From Ga0077527 sp964486865 (GTDB lineage: Bacteria; Pseudomonadota; Gammaproteobacteria; Burkholderiales; SG8-41): a stretch of DNA of 64,000 nucleotides. The translations under genes and the position numbers were made by a program. Location: the NCBI GenBank assembly GCA_964486865.1, contig CAZAOZ010000003.1:1-64000 (forward strand), written 5' to 3'. Position 1 is the first letter of the stretch. Each line of letters starts with the position of its first letter. Below, piece after piece: positions 24,279 through 38,274 of this stretch. The notes under the pieces are model-generated. The model had not been told where the DNA came from, ran no database searches, and saw only the letters and a program-made list of their open reading frames with translations.

Positions 24279-25381
24279 ACCATGCCGGATTAATAACGCT
24301 GCGCGTGGAACTTGGCGAGCGCGGCTATCCGATACATATAGGATCGGGGCTGCTCGCAAATGGCGAACTGCTGGCACAATATCTGCCGCAGCCCAAGGCG
24401 GTGATCATTACCAATACCGTGGTCGCGCCGCTGTATCTGGATGTGCTGCTCCGCGCGCTTGCCGGACGGAACATTGCGCTGCAATCGATCGTGCTGCCGG
24501 ATGGCGAGGCACATAAAGACTGGCGCACATTAAACAGCATTTTCGATGCCCTGCTGACGAACCGCGCGGAGCGCAAGACCACGCTGATTGCGCTGGGCGG
24601 CGGTGTTATCGGCGACTTGGCCGGTTTTGCCGCGGCAGTATTCCAGCGCGGCGCCCCGTTTATCCAGATTCCGACCACTTTGCTGGCCCAGGTGGACTCG
24701 TCGGTCGGCGGCAAGACGGCCATCAACCATCCGCTCGGCAAGAACATGATCGGGGCGTTTTATCAACCCCGTGTCGTGCTTGCCGACACCGATACGCTGA
24801 GAACCCTGCCGGATCGCGAACTGTCGGCGGGCCTGGCCGAAATCATCAAATACGGGCTGATTGGCGATGCCGCATTCTTCGAATGGCTTGAAGCCAACAT
24901 GGAAAAACTGACCGCACGCGACCCGGCCGCGCTGGCCCACGCCATCGAGGTGTCATGCCGCAACAAGGCCGCCGTCGTCGCGCAGGATGAGCGCGACGAG
25001 GGCGCCCGTGCCTTGCTCAACTTTGGACACACGTTCGGGCACGCCATTGAGTCCGGCCTCGGTTACGGCGAATGGCTGCACGGCGAAGCGGTCGCCGCCG
25101 GCATGGCCATTGCGGTGCGGGTGTCCCGGCGCATGGGCCTTGTTGACGCGGCCTGTGTGGAACGGGTCGTCAACCTGCTGCAGCGAGCGCACCTGCCCGT
25201 GCAGGGCCCCGCGCTCGGTGTGGACCGTTATCTCGAGCTGATGGGCCACGACAAGAAGGTGGAGGGCGGCAAAATCCATTTCATCCTGTTGCGTCGTATC
25301 GGCGATGCGTTTATCAGTGCAGCCGTGCCGGGCGAAGCGCTGGCAATCGTGCTTGGCGGCGAGGGCGTTCATGCCGTCTGA
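24275..25381 (+). CDS. aroB: 3-Dehydroquinate synthase
   Basis: 368 residues. It converts DAHP to 3-dehydroquinate, the second shikimate-pathway step. The NAD-binding segments are LPDGEAHKDW and ALGGGVIGDLAGFAAAVF. The active-site and metal residues are in TTLLAQVDSSVGGKTAINHPLGKN, LSAGLAEIIKYG (Glu) and LNFGHTFGHAIE (His pair), with LHGEAVAAGM. The start is coupled to aroK. Its 3' end overlaps the dgt start by 11 bases, so the three genes are translated from one message. Confidence 0.96.
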   Translation: MNHAGLITLRVELGERGYPIHIGSGLLANGELLAQYLPQPKAVIITNTVVAPLYLDVLLRALAGRNIALQSIVLPDGEAHKDWRTLNSIFDALLTNRAERKTTLIALGGGVIGDLAGFAAAVFQRGAPFIQIPTTLLAQVDSSVGGKTAINHPLGKNMIGAFYQPRVVLADTDTLRTLPDRELSAGLAEIIKYGLIGDAAFFEWLEANMEKLTARDPAALAHAIEVSCRNKAAVVAQDERDEGARALLNFGHTFGHAIESGLGYGEWLHGEAVAAGMAIAVRVSRRMGLVDAACVERVVNLLQRAHLPVQGPALGVDRYLELMGHDKKVEGGKIHFILLRRIGDAFISAAVPGEALAIVLGGEGVHAV

Positions 25382-26495
25382 GCGCGCACCCTACGCCGCC
25401 GATCCGGCCCATACACGCGGCCGCCGCTTCCATGAAGCGCCGCCGCGCGGGCGCAGTGAATTTCAGCGCGATCGCGACCGGATCATCCACTCTACGGCCT
25501 TCCGGCGGCTCGAATACAAGACCCAGGTATTCGTCAATCACGAGGGCGACCTGTTCCGCACGCGATTGACCCACAGTCTGGAAGTCGCGCAGATCGGCCG
25601 CTCGGTGGCCCGCAGCCTGCGCCTCGACGAAGACCTGACGGAAGCCATCGCACTGGCGCATGATCTCGGCCACACGCCATTCGGACACACCGGGCAGGAT
25701 GCGCTGAATGCCTGCATGCGCCCCTATGGCGGCTTCGAGCACAATCTGCAGTCGCTGCGGGTGGTCGATGTGCTGGAACAACGCTATGGCGCATTCGACG
25801 GCCTGAACCTGACCTTTGAAACCCGCGAGGGCATACTCAAGCACTGTTCGCCGAAAAATGCGCGTACGCTGGGTGACATCGGCGAACGTTTTCTGCGACG
25901 CCAGCGCCCCGGACTCGAAGCGCAGATCGCCAATCTTGCAGACGAGATCGCCTACAACAATCACGACGTTGATGACGGCTTGCGGTCGGGACTGCTGAGC
26001 ATGGAACAGTTATCGACCGTAGCCATCTTCCGTCGCCATATGCGTGAGGCTCTGCGGGCGTTTCCGAAAATCGAGGGCCGGCGCCTGGTGCATGAAACGG
26101 TGCGACGCATGATCAACACATTGGTGACCGATCTGATCCGGCAGAGCGCTGCGAATATCCGCGACACAGCGCCGGAATCGACCGACGAGATCCGCCGCGC
26201 GCCGGCGATGATCCATTTCTCGGAACGCATTCAGCGCGAACAGGTGGAACTCAAACAGTTCCTGCGCGCCAATCTCTACCGGCATTACCGCGTATCGCGG
26301 ATGAGCGCCAAGGCGCGCCGGGTCGTCACCGAATTGTTCCAGGCCTTTCTGGCTGAACCCGGCCTGTTGCCGCCGGAATTTCAGGCGCGCTCCAAAACCG
26401 GCACGGCACGGGCCATCGCCGACTACATTGCCGGCATGACCGATCGCTACGCGATCGCCGAACACCGGCGCCTGTTTACCATCGACGTCAGCTGA
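25371..26495 (+). CDS. dgt: dGTP triphosphohydrolase-like HD-domain protein
   Basis: 374 residues from the ATG at 25371; a longer in-frame reading lies inside aroB. The HD metal site is FRTRLTHSLEVAQIGR (His) and ALAHDLGHTPFGHTGQ (His-Asp), with DEIAYNNHDVDDGL later. The family cleaves dNTPs to deoxynucleoside and tripolyphosphate and limits dNTP pools. Length and lack of long insertions fit the shorter Dgt class typical outside enterics, whose substrate range may be wider than dGTP. It overlaps aroB by 11 bases and is followed by 169 bases before gltB. Confidence 0.9.
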   Translation: MPSERAPYAADPAHTRGRRFHEAPPRGRSEFQRDRDRIIHSTAFRRLEYKTQVFVNHEGDLFRTRLTHSLEVAQIGRSVARSLRLDEDLTEAIALAHDLGHTPFGHTGQDALNACMRPYGGFEHNLQSLRVVDVLEQRYGAFDGLNLTFETREGILKHCSPKNARTLGDIGERFLRRQRPGLEAQIANLADEIAYNNHDVDDGLRSGLLSMEQLSTVAIFRRHMREALRAFPKIEGRRLVHETVRRMINTLVTDLIRQSAANIRDTAPESTDEIRRAPAMIHFSERIQREQVELKQFLRANLYRHYRVSRMSAKARRVVTELFQAFLAEPGLLPPEFQARSKTGTARAIADYIAGMTDRYAIAEHRRLFTIDVS

Positions 26496-26630
26496 GATTT
26501 TCCCAGGTATTTTCGGGCCGCCGGCCGTTGTCGCCTACCGCTGATGCAGGTAAACTCGTCGGGTTTCACTCTGTTTTTCGTGCATTGAGATTCAGGCGTT
26601 GTGGCGGCGCCCAAAATGTCGCTGTAACTT

Positions 26631-26643
26631 ATTGATAATCAAT
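26631..26643. promoter_or_regulatory. ATTGA-TAA-TCAAT palindrome upstream of gltB
   Basis: A perfect 5+3+5 palindrome 21 bases before the gltB start. It could be an operator or part of an AT-rich -10 region. No regulator is identified and no good -35 is visible. Confidence 0.3.
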
Positions 26644-26664
26644 GTGTTTTTGACGAGGCTGCTG

Positions 26665-31320
<4,656 letters not shown>

Positions 31321-31346
31321 AAACAATTACTTACCATAAGACAGCC

Positions 31347-32768
31347 ATGGGCAAAGTCACTGGATTTCTGGAATATGAGCGGCTGACGGAAGCTGCCGAA
31401 GACAAAGGCACGCGCGTGAAGCACTACCGCGAATTCGTCGGCCATTTGACCGACGAGCAAGCCGGCGTGCAGGGCGCGCGTTGCATGGACTGCGGCACAC
31501 CGTTCTGCATGAGCGGCTGCCCGGTCAGCAACATCATTCCGGACTGGAACGACCTCGTTTTCAAGCAGGGCTGGCGGCGCGCGCTCGACACGCTGCATTC
31601 GACCAACAATTTCCCGGAATTCACCGGGCGCGTCTGCCCGGCGCCGTGCGAAGCAGCCTGCACGCTCAATATCAACAATGATCCCGTCGGCATCAAGTCC
31701 ATCGAACACGCGATCATCGACAAGGGCTGGGAATCGGGCTGGGTGGTGCCGCAGCCGTCCTTGCGCAAGACCGGGAAAAAAGTGGCCGTGATCGGTTCGG
31801 GCCCCGCCGGTCTGGCGTGTGCGCAGCAACTGGCGCGTGCGGGCCATGCCGTGGTCGTGTTCGAGAAAGAGAATCGCGCGGGCGGATTGCTGCGTTACGG
31901 CATTCCCGATTTCAAGATGGAAAAATCGCTGATCGACCGGCGCATGGAGCAGATGTACGGTGAAGGCGTAGAGTTCCGTACCGGGCAGGACATCGGCCAT
32001 ACGGTTCCGGCGCAAAAACTGATCGAAGAATTTGATGCAGTGGTCATGGCGGGTGGGGCGGAAAAACCGCGCGACCTGCCGGTGCCGGGCCGTGAACTTG
32101 CCGGCGTGCATTTTGCAATGGAATTCCTGCCGCAACAGAACAAGGTCGTTGCCGGCGACAAAGTCCCCGACCAGATCAAGGCCACTGGCAAGCACGTGGT
32201 GGTCATCGGCGGCGGCGACACCGGGTCGGACTGCGTGGGCACGTCGAACCGGCATGGCGCAGCGTCCATCATCCAGTTCGAACTGCTGCCGCAACCGCCG
32301 GTGCAGGAAAACAAAGCCATGGTCTGGCCCTACTGGCCGGTCAAGCTGCGCACTTCCAGCTCGCATGAGGAAGGCTGCCAGCGCGACTGGGCGGTGGCCA
32401 CCAAGCGTTTCGAAGGCAGCAAGGGCAGGGTCGAGAAACTGGTGGCGGTACGCGTCGAATGGAAAAACGGCCAGATGCAGGAAATACCGGGATCGGAATT
32501 CACCCTGAAAGCCGATCTGGTGCTGCTGGCCATGGGTTTCGTGGGACCGCAGCAGGACGGGTTGCTGCAACAACTGAGGGTCGCGAAGGACAACCGCAGC
32601 AACGTCGCGGCCAATACCGACAACTACCAGACTTCGGTCGCCAAGGTATTCGCTGCCGGCGACATGCGCCGCGGCCAGTCGCTGGTGGTATGGGCCATCC
32701 GCGAAGGCCGGCAATGTGCCCGGGCGGTGGATGAGTTCCTGATGGGATTCACGGAATTGCCGCGCTAA
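31347..32768 (+). CDS. gltD: Glutamate synthase (NADPH) small subunit
   Basis: 473 residues. The N-terminal region binds the 4Fe-4S clusters (CMDCGTPFC, GCPVSNIIP, CPAPCEAAC). FAD and NADPH Rossmann folds follow: KVAVIGSGPAGLACAQQL near residue 147, GGLLRYGIPDFKM and HVVVIGGGDTGSDCVG near residue 285. It passes electrons from NADPH to the GltB flavin. It is co-transcribed with gltB. It is followed by the heptamer repeat that runs up to the hemE start codon. Confidence 0.96.
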   Translation: MGKVTGFLEYERLTEAAEDKGTRVKHYREFVGHLTDEQAGVQGARCMDCGTPFCMSGCPVSNIIPDWNDLVFKQGWRRALDTLHSTNNFPEFTGRVCPAPCEAACTLNINNDPVGIKSIEHAIIDKGWESGWVVPQPSLRKTGKKVAVIGSGPAGLACAQQLARAGHAVVVFEKENRAGGLLRYGIPDFKMEKSLIDRRMEQMYGEGVEFRTGQDIGHTVPAQKLIEEFDAVVMAGGAEKPRDLPVPGRELAGVHFAMEFLPQQNKVVAGDKVPDQIKATGKHVVVIGGGDTGSDCVGTSNRHGAASIIQFELLPQPPVQENKAMVWPYWPVKLRTSSSHEEGCQRDWAVATKRFEGSKGRVEKLVAVRVEWKNGQMQEIPGSEFTLKADLVLLAMGFVGPQQDGLLQQLRVAKDNRSNVAANTDNYQTSVAKVFAAGDMRRGQSLVVWAIREGRQCARAVDEFLMGFTELPR

Positions 32769-32806
32769 GATCAGGATTGAGGATTGAGTGAGTCCCGGTA
32801 ACCCAT

Positions 32807-32844
32807 CCTCATTCCTCATTCCTCATTCCTCATTCCTCATTCCT
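32807..32844 (+). repeat. Heptanucleotide tandem repeat abutting the hemE start codon
   Basis: Five exact copies of CCTCATT (32807-32841) plus CCT, ending one base before the hemE ATG. An upstream segment (32773-32791) with aggattg/ggattgag units is nearly complementary, so the leader could fold on itself. The repeat fills the place where a ribosome-binding site should be. Copy number could change by slippage, altering the leader rather than the reading frame. Confidence 0.8.
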
Positions 32845-32845
32845 G

Positions 32846-33901
32846 ATGCTAAAGAACGACACCTTCATCCGCGCCCTGCTGCGGCAGCCGACACCGTACA
32901 CGCCGGTGTGGATCATGCGCCAGGCGGGTCGTTATCTGCCGGAATACAATGCCACGCGGCAGCGTGCCGGCAGTTTTCTGGCGCTGGCGAAAAATCCCGA
33001 TCTGGCGACAGAAGTCACCCTGCAGCCGCTTGCCCGTTTTCCGCTGGATGCCGCCATTCTTTTTTCAGACATCCTGACCGTTCCCGATGCGATGGGTCTG
33101 GGTCTGTATTTTGTTGAAGGCGAAGGCCCGAAATTCGAACGTCCCTTGCGCGACGAGGCCGCCATCCGCCGGCTGCGCGTGCCGGAGCCGCGCGCAACGC
33201 TGGGCTATGTACTCGATGCGGTCAGACAGATTCGCCAGGCGCTGAACAACACCGTGCCATTGATCGGTTTTTCCGGCAGCCCGTACACGCTGGCCTGTTA
33301 CATGATTGAAGGCGGCGGCAGTGAGGATTTCCGCACCATCAAGACCATGCTCTATGCGCGCCCGGACCTGCTGCATCAGGTGCTCGACATCAACGCACAG
33401 TCGGTCATCGCCTACCTCAACGCGCAGATCGAAGCCGGCGCCCAGGCCGTCATGGTGTTCGATACCTGGGGCGGTGCGCTGTCCGATGCCGCCTACCGCG
33501 AATTCTCTCTGGAGTATCTGCGGCGCGTCATCGCCGGGCTGCATCGCGAATGGAACGGACAGGTCGTGCCCAGCATCGTATTTACCAAGGGCGGCGGTCT
33601 GTGGCTGGAAGATATCGCGGCCATCGGCTGCAATGCCGTCGGACTCGACTGGACCGTGAACCTCACCGCAGCGCGGCAACGCATTGGCAATCAAGTCGCG
33701 CTGCAGGGCAATCTGGATCCGGCCATTTTGTTCAGCAACCCGGCCACCATTGCGGCGCAGGCCGGCCAGGTGCTGGAACAGTACGGCCGCGGCGCGGGCC
33801 ATGTGTTCAATCTGGGCCACGGCGTCTCGCAATTCACGCCGCCGGAGCATGTCGCCGCGCTGGTCGAGGCCGTCCATGCGCTGAGCCGCGCGTATCATTG
33901 A
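32846..33901 (+). CDS. hemE: Uroporphyrinogen decarboxylase
   Basis: 351 residues, family length. It removes four acetate carboxyls from uroporphyrinogen III to give coproporphyrinogen III. Signatures are PVWIMRQAGRYLPEY near residue 22 (substrate-binding Arg), ILFSDILTVPDAMGLGL near residue 72 (Asp), GFSGSPYTLACYMIEGG, FDTWGGAL and NLGHGV near the C-terminus. There is no Shine-Dalgarno sequence; the heptamer repeat lies directly upstream. The next in-frame ATG is well inside the conserved core, so the annotated start is correct. It is followed by a hairpin at 33972-33995. Confidence 0.95.
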   Translation: MLKNDTFIRALLRQPTPYTPVWIMRQAGRYLPEYNATRQRAGSFLALAKNPDLATEVTLQPLARFPLDAAILFSDILTVPDAMGLGLYFVEGEGPKFERPLRDEAAIRRLRVPEPRATLGYVLDAVRQIRQALNNTVPLIGFSGSPYTLACYMIEGGGSEDFRTIKTMLYARPDLLHQVLDINAQSVIAYLNAQIEAGAQAVMVFDTWGGALSDAAYREFSLEYLRRVIAGLHREWNGQVVPSIVFTKGGGLWLEDIAAIGCNAVGLDWTVNLTAARQRIGNQVALQGNLDPAILFSNPATIAAQAGQVLEQYGRGAGHVFNLGHGVSQFTPPEHVAALVEAVHALSRAYH

Positions 33902-33931
33902 GCTGATCGCCGCAGTGCCGGGCCAAAAATC

Positions 33932-33940
33932 TTATGCACA
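33932..33940 (+). other. DnaA-box-like nonamer in the hemE-priA gap
   Basis: TTATGCACA, one base from the TTATCCACA consensus. With the perfect box at 34111-34119 it brackets an AT-rich segment in this 304-base gap. Confidence 0.4.
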
Positions 33941-33971
33941 GCAAGGAGTTACGCAGGTAGTGCTGACCGGC

Positions 33972-33998
33972 ATTGCCGGGCGCACCCCCGGCAATTTA
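33972..33998 (+). terminator. Hairpin downstream of hemE
   Basis: ATTGCCGGG-cgcacc-CCCGGCAAT, a perfect 9-base-pair stem 70 bases after the hemE stop, followed by ttatcgtatcttgttgtttt. The T-run is interrupted, so termination may be partial. Confidence 0.55.
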
Positions 33999-34005
33999 TC
34001 GTATC

Positions 34006-34033
34006 TTGTTGTTTTATAACGATTTTTTATACA
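34006..34033 (+). promoter_or_regulatory. Possible priA promoter in an AT-rich segment
   Basis: TTGTTG (34006-34011), 16-base spacer, TATACA (34028-34033), inside the most AT-rich part of the hemE-priA gap. The -35 is weak. It would give a leader of about 165 bases that includes the DnaA box at 34111. Confidence 0.3.
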
Positions 34034-34110
34034 TTTTCCGGTTTGACGCCCGGCCTGTCTGGAAAGCGCGGCGATGATTGCCGGAAAGGTCTGTATGTTC
34101 ATCAACAAGG

Positions 34111-34119
34111 TTATCCACA
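34111..34119 (+). other. Perfect DnaA box upstream of priA
   Basis: TTATCCACA, the exact consensus, 87 bases before the priA start. It may let DnaA regulate priA or act as a DnaA-titrating site. The other boxes in the window near dnaA differ from consensus by at least one base, so this is the best single match seen. Confidence 0.6.
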
Positions 34120-34205
34120 GCCGCGCCCGCCGGGAAAAACTCCTTGCCGGCTAACCAGTTGGCGGCGACTCTGATAATCCGCTTGAACACTGTGCGCTAA
34201 CTTTA

Positions 34206-36383
34206 ATGACCCTGATCCGCGTTGCGCTTGATGTTCCGGTGGCGCGCCTGTTCGACTATCGCTGCGATGACCCGGCGGTGCGCATCGGCGCACGCGTACT
34301 GGTGCCGTTCGGGCGCCGGCAACAAGTGGGCATTGTGGTCGCGCGACCGGCGGAAAGTGAAATCGCGGAAAGCCGCCTCAAGCGCGTCATCACCTTGCTG
34401 GACCGGGAACCGCTGCTGCAGCGCGCCGATCTGCGCCTGCTGGAATTTGCCGCCGGCTACTACGTGCATCCACTGGGCGCGGTGGTCATGGCCACGCTGC
34501 CCGCGGCGTTGCGCCGCATACGCACACGCGCCGCGGAGCCTGCGGCCTATGCGCTGACCGATGCCGGTCGCGCTGCCGATATCGATGCTTTGCCCGCGCG
34601 GGCCCGCGCCCGTCGCGCGCTGCTGATGCTGCTGCGCGCGACCCCGGTCGTGGATGCGGCGACGCTGCGTGGCCTGGGGAATGCGTCGCGTGCCGCCCTG
34701 AAGCTGTTCCTGGCAGAGCAATGGGTGCAACCCGTGTCCGCACCCGCGACCATCGCCGGTAAACACGCCGCGGCAGATCCTGCGCCGACGCTGACCGCCG
34801 AACAAAAAACGGCGGCGGAAGCCATCACCGGTGCACTGGGCGGGTATCAGGCACTGCTGCTGCTGGGCATTACCGGCAGCGGAAAAACCGAGGTTTATCT
34901 GCATGCCATCGCGGCAGCGCTGACGCGGGGCGGGCAAATCCTGCTGATGGTGCCGGAAATCGCGCTGACGCCGCAGCTCGAGTCTCTGGTCATCGCCCGT
35001 TTTCCCGCCGTCCGGGTCGTGACTTTGCACAGCGGCCTCGCCGACGGCGAGCGCGCAACGCGCTGGCAGGCGGCGCACCGCGGGCAGGCGCGCATCGTGC
35101 TCGGTACGCGGTTGTCCGTGTTTACGCCGCTGCCGGCGCTGGCCCTGATCATTGTTGACGAAGAACATGACGCATCGTTCAAGCAGGGCGAGGGTTTCCG
35201 CTACTCGGCTCGCGATCTCGCCGTGGTGCGCGCCCGCCACGCGGGCGTGCCGGTGGTGCTCGGCTCGGCCACCCCGGCACTGGAAACCTACCGCAACGCC
35301 ATCGAGGGCCGCTATCAACTGCTGACGCTGAAAGACCGGATCAATGCGCAGCCGCCAGCCATCGCCTGCATCGATCTGCGGCAACACCGCGCCGACGAGG
35401 GTCTATCCGCGCCGCTGCTGGCGGCCATCGGCAAGCGTCTCGACCGCGGCGAACAAAGCATGGTGTTCATCAACCGGCGCGGTTTTGCCCCGGTGCTGAT
35501 GTGCGGCAGTTGCGGCTGGATGTCCGACTGCCGGCGCTGCTCGGCGCGGCTGGTGCTCCATCAGCGCGATCATCAATTGCGTTGCCACCATTGCGGCCAT
35601 GTGAGCCCCGTGCCTGCCGTCTGTCCTGAATGCGGTGACGCCGATCTGGCGCCGGTCGGGCAGGGCACACAACGCATCGAAGCCGCGCTGGTCCGGCATT
35701 TCCCCAAAGCCCGCATCCTGCGTATCGACCGCGACACATTGCGCGCCAAGGCTTCCTGGCAGGACATGCGCGAACGCATCCACGATCGTTCGGTGGATAT
35801 CCTGGTCGGCACCCAGGTGCTGGCCAAAGGCCATGACTTTCCGCATCTGAATCTGGTCGGCATCGTCAACACCGACAGCATGCTCTACAGCATGGATTTT
35901 CGCGCGGCGGAACGGCTGTATGCGCTGTTGACGCAGGTGGCGGGCCGCGCCGGACGGGGCGCGACGCAGGGCGCGGTGCTGGTGCAGACGCAATTCCCGG
36001 ATCACCCGTTGTATCGCGCGTTGCGCGATCAGAACTTTGATGCCTTTGCCCGCGAAATGCTCGCGGAACGCCGGCAAGCCGGTTTCCCGCCCTACATGCA
36101 CCAGGCCCTGCTGCGCGCGGAGGCGCGGGAACTGAAATCCGTGCTGCAGTTTCTGGAGCGCGCAGCGCATGCCGCGCGCAAAATCAAACCGGTCGTCACC
36201 ATCTACGAACCGGTTCCCGCCAACATGATGCGCAAGGCGGGTCGCGAACGCGCGCACCTGCTGGTGCAGGCCACCACCCGCGCGGATCTGCGTGCGTTTC
36301 TGAATGCATGGCAGCTCCGTCTGGCCGAGCCCGGCGCCACTGCGGTACGCTGGGCGCTCGATGTCGATCCGGCGGAGTTTTGA
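34206..36383 (+). CDS. priA: Primosomal protein N' (replication restart helicase)
   Basis: 725 residues. An N-terminal 3'-DNA-binding domain (MTLIRVALDVPVARLFDY) is followed by a DEAH-type helicase with Walker A GITGSGKTE near residue 220 and VDEEHD near residue 317. Then comes a zinc-binding domain with paired cysteines (CGSCGWMSDCRRC, CHHCGH, CPECGD, about residues 432-475) and motifs QMVAGRAGR-like QVAGRAGRG. It loads the replisome at stalled forks. The upstream gap contains a perfect DnaA box. Confidence 0.95.
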   Translation: MTLIRVALDVPVARLFDYRCDDPAVRIGARVLVPFGRRQQVGIVVARPAESEIAESRLKRVITLLDREPLLQRADLRLLEFAAGYYVHPLGAVVMATLPAALRRIRTRAAEPAAYALTDAGRAADIDALPARARARRALLMLLRATPVVDAATLRGLGNASRAALKLFLAEQWVQPVSAPATIAGKHAAADPAPTLTAEQKTAAEAITGALGGYQALLLLGITGSGKTEVYLHAIAAALTRGGQILLMVPEIALTPQLESLVIARFPAVRVVTLHSGLADGERATRWQAAHRGQARIVLGTRLSVFTPLPALALIIVDEEHDASFKQGEGFRYSARDLAVVRARHAGVPVVLGSATPALETYRNAIEGRYQLLTLKDRINAQPPAIACIDLRQHRADEGLSAPLLAAIGKRLDRGEQSMVFINRRGFAPVLMCGSCGWMSDCRRCSARLVLHQRDHQLRCHHCGHVSPVPAVCPECGDADLAPVGQGTQRIEAALVRHFPKARILRIDRDTLRAKASWQDMRERIHDRSVDILVGTQVLAKGHDFPHLNLVGIVNTDSMLYSMDFRAAERLYALLTQVAGRAGRGATQGAVLVQTQFPDHPLYRALRDQNFDAFAREMLAERRQAGFPPYMHQALLRAEARELKSVLQFLERAAHAARKIKPVVTIYEPVPANMMRKAGRERAHLLVQATTRADLRAFLNAWQLRLAEPGATAVRWALDVDPAEF

Positions 36384-36492
36384 CTGCGGCGCGTGCTAGA
36401 ATTGCGCACTTTTCAGCAGCCAAATGTGAACAAAAGCGGCTAATGAAAATACGATCGCTGCCCGCTCCTGTGCTCAACTCCACTGCGCTGAA

Positions 36493-38265
36493 ATGACCTC
36501 TGTACCCGCCGACGCACGGACGCTGCTTGCCGGACTGATCCGCCACGCGCTGATACAGGTTGCTCCGGCAAGCACGGCCGCCGCCATTGTGCTCGACCGG
36601 CCCAAACTGGCGCAGCACGGCGACTTTGCCTGCAACATCGCATTGCAGCTCGCCAAGGAACTGCGTGCCAATCCGCGGGCCATTGCGCAGCAACTGGTCG
36701 CCGCCCTGCCGGCGTCGCCGCATGTGGAAAAGGCCGAAATCGCCGGCGCCGGCTTCATCAATCTGTTTCTGACGCTGTCCTACAAACAGCAGGTGATCCG
36801 GCGCGTGCTCGATGCTGGCGCAGGTTACGGCGCAAGCGACACGGGGCAGCGCAGGAAAACGCTGGTCGAGTTCGTATCCGCCAACCCGACCGGGCCGTTG
36901 CATGTCGGTCACGGGCGCGGCGCGGCGTACGGCGCGAGTGTCGCCAACGTGCTGGCGGTCGCAGGTTACGACGTGTCGCGAGAGTATTACGTCAACGACG
37001 CCGGGCGGCAGATGGACATCCTGGCGCTGTCAACGTGGTTGCGCTATCTGGAATTGCACAACGTAGTTGTTCCATTCCCGCCCAATGCCTATCAGGGTGC
37101 ATACGTTACGGATATGGCGCGGCAGCTGGCTGCGGCACAGGGGGCGAAATACAAGCACAGCGCAGGCGCAGTGCAGCACGACGTGCCGCCGTTGCCTGAT
37201 GCGGCACGTGAAGACGACGAAGCGAAAAACGCGAGAGAGCTTCATCTCGACGCGTTGATTGCCAGAGCCAAAATACTGCTCGGCGCGGATTACGAAGTCG
37301 TGCATCACCACGCGCTGACGCAGCAACTCGACGATTGCCGCGAAGACCTTACGCAATTCGGCGTGACGTTCGACCAGTGGTATTCGGAACGCTCGTTATT
37401 CACCTCGCAGCGCGTGGACAGCGCCGTGCGCGAGCTGGAGCGGCGCGGGCATCTGTACGTCAAGGATGGCGCCACGTGGTTCCGCTCGACCACCTTCGGC
37501 GACGAAAAAGACCGGGTCGTACAGCGCGAAAACGGGCAATACACCTATTTCGCCAGCGACATCGCCTACCACCTCGACAAATTCCAGCGCGGCTTTGATC
37601 TGGTCATTGATGTCTGGGGCGCCGACCATCACGGCTACATTCCGCGGGTCAAGGGCGCGCTGGAAGCACTGGGGCTGGATACCTCGCGCTTCAATGTCTC
37701 CCTGGTCCAGTTCGCCGTGCTTTACCGCAACAGCCAGAAACTCTCGATGTCCACCCGCTCCGGCGAGTTTGTCACGCTGCGCGAACTGCGCGGCGAGGTC
37801 GGCAATGATGCGGCGCGGTTTTTCTACGTGCTGCGCAAAAGCGACCAGCATCTCGATTTCGATCTGGATCTCGCCAAGTCGCAGAGCAACGACAACCCCG
37901 TGTACTACATCCAGTACGCACACACCCGCGTCTGCAGCGTACTCGCGCAATGGAGCGGCGATCATGCCGTCCTGCTTGCAGCAGACCTGTCGCCGCTGGT
38001 ATCCACCCATGAAGCGGCGCTGCTCAGGCAGTTGATGGAGTACCCCGACATCATCGAATCCGCGGCCCGCGACCTGGCACCGCACATACTGGCGTTTTAT
38101 CTGAAGGATCTCGCCGGCGAGTTTCACAGCTACTACAACGCCGAGCGGTTTCTGGTGGAAGATGCCGCGCTGGCGCGTGCCCGGCTGGCGCTGGCGCTCG
38201 CGGTGCGCCAGGTGTTGCGCAACGGCCTCGCCCTGCTGGGTGTGACCGCCCCGGAAAAAATGTAA
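36493..38265 (+). CDS. argS: Arginyl-tRNA synthetase
   Basis: 590 residues. An N-terminal Add1 domain (about 1-90) recognises the tRNA D-loop. The class I HIGH motif is HVGH in SANPTGPLHVGHGRG near residue 136. The KMSKS region is degenerate (QKLSMSTRSG near residue 417), as in many ArgRS enzymes. The DALR anticodon domain is C-terminal (YAHTRVCSVL onward). It charges tRNA-Arg. It lies 109 bases after priA, on the same strand; the SPOR protein follows 9 bases downstream. Confidence 0.95.
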   Translation: MTSVPADARTLLAGLIRHALIQVAPASTAAAIVLDRPKLAQHGDFACNIALQLAKELRANPRAIAQQLVAALPASPHVEKAEIAGAGFINLFLTLSYKQQVIRRVLDAGAGYGASDTGQRRKTLVEFVSANPTGPLHVGHGRGAAYGASVANVLAVAGYDVSREYYVNDAGRQMDILALSTWLRYLELHNVVVPFPPNAYQGAYVTDMARQLAAAQGAKYKHSAGAVQHDVPPLPDAAREDDEAKNARELHLDALIARAKILLGADYEVVHHHALTQQLDDCREDLTQFGVTFDQWYSERSLFTSQRVDSAVRELERRGHLYVKDGATWFRSTTFGDEKDRVVQRENGQYTYFASDIAYHLDKFQRGFDLVIDVWGADHHGYIPRVKGALEALGLDTSRFNVSLVQFAVLYRNSQKLSMSTRSGEFVTLRELRGEVGNDAARFFYVLRKSDQHLDFDLDLAKSQSNDNPVYYIQYAHTRVCSVLAQWSGDHAVLLAADLSPLVSTHEAALLRQLMEYPDIIESAARDLAPHILAFYLKDLAGEFHSYYNAERFLVEDAALARARLALALAVRQVLRNGLALLGVTAPEKM

Positions 38266-38274
38266 GATTACCTC

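Noticed and set aside
32807..32844. Tandem heptamers as a CRISPR array
   Set aside because: Units are 7 bases with no spacers; this is a simple tandem repeat.
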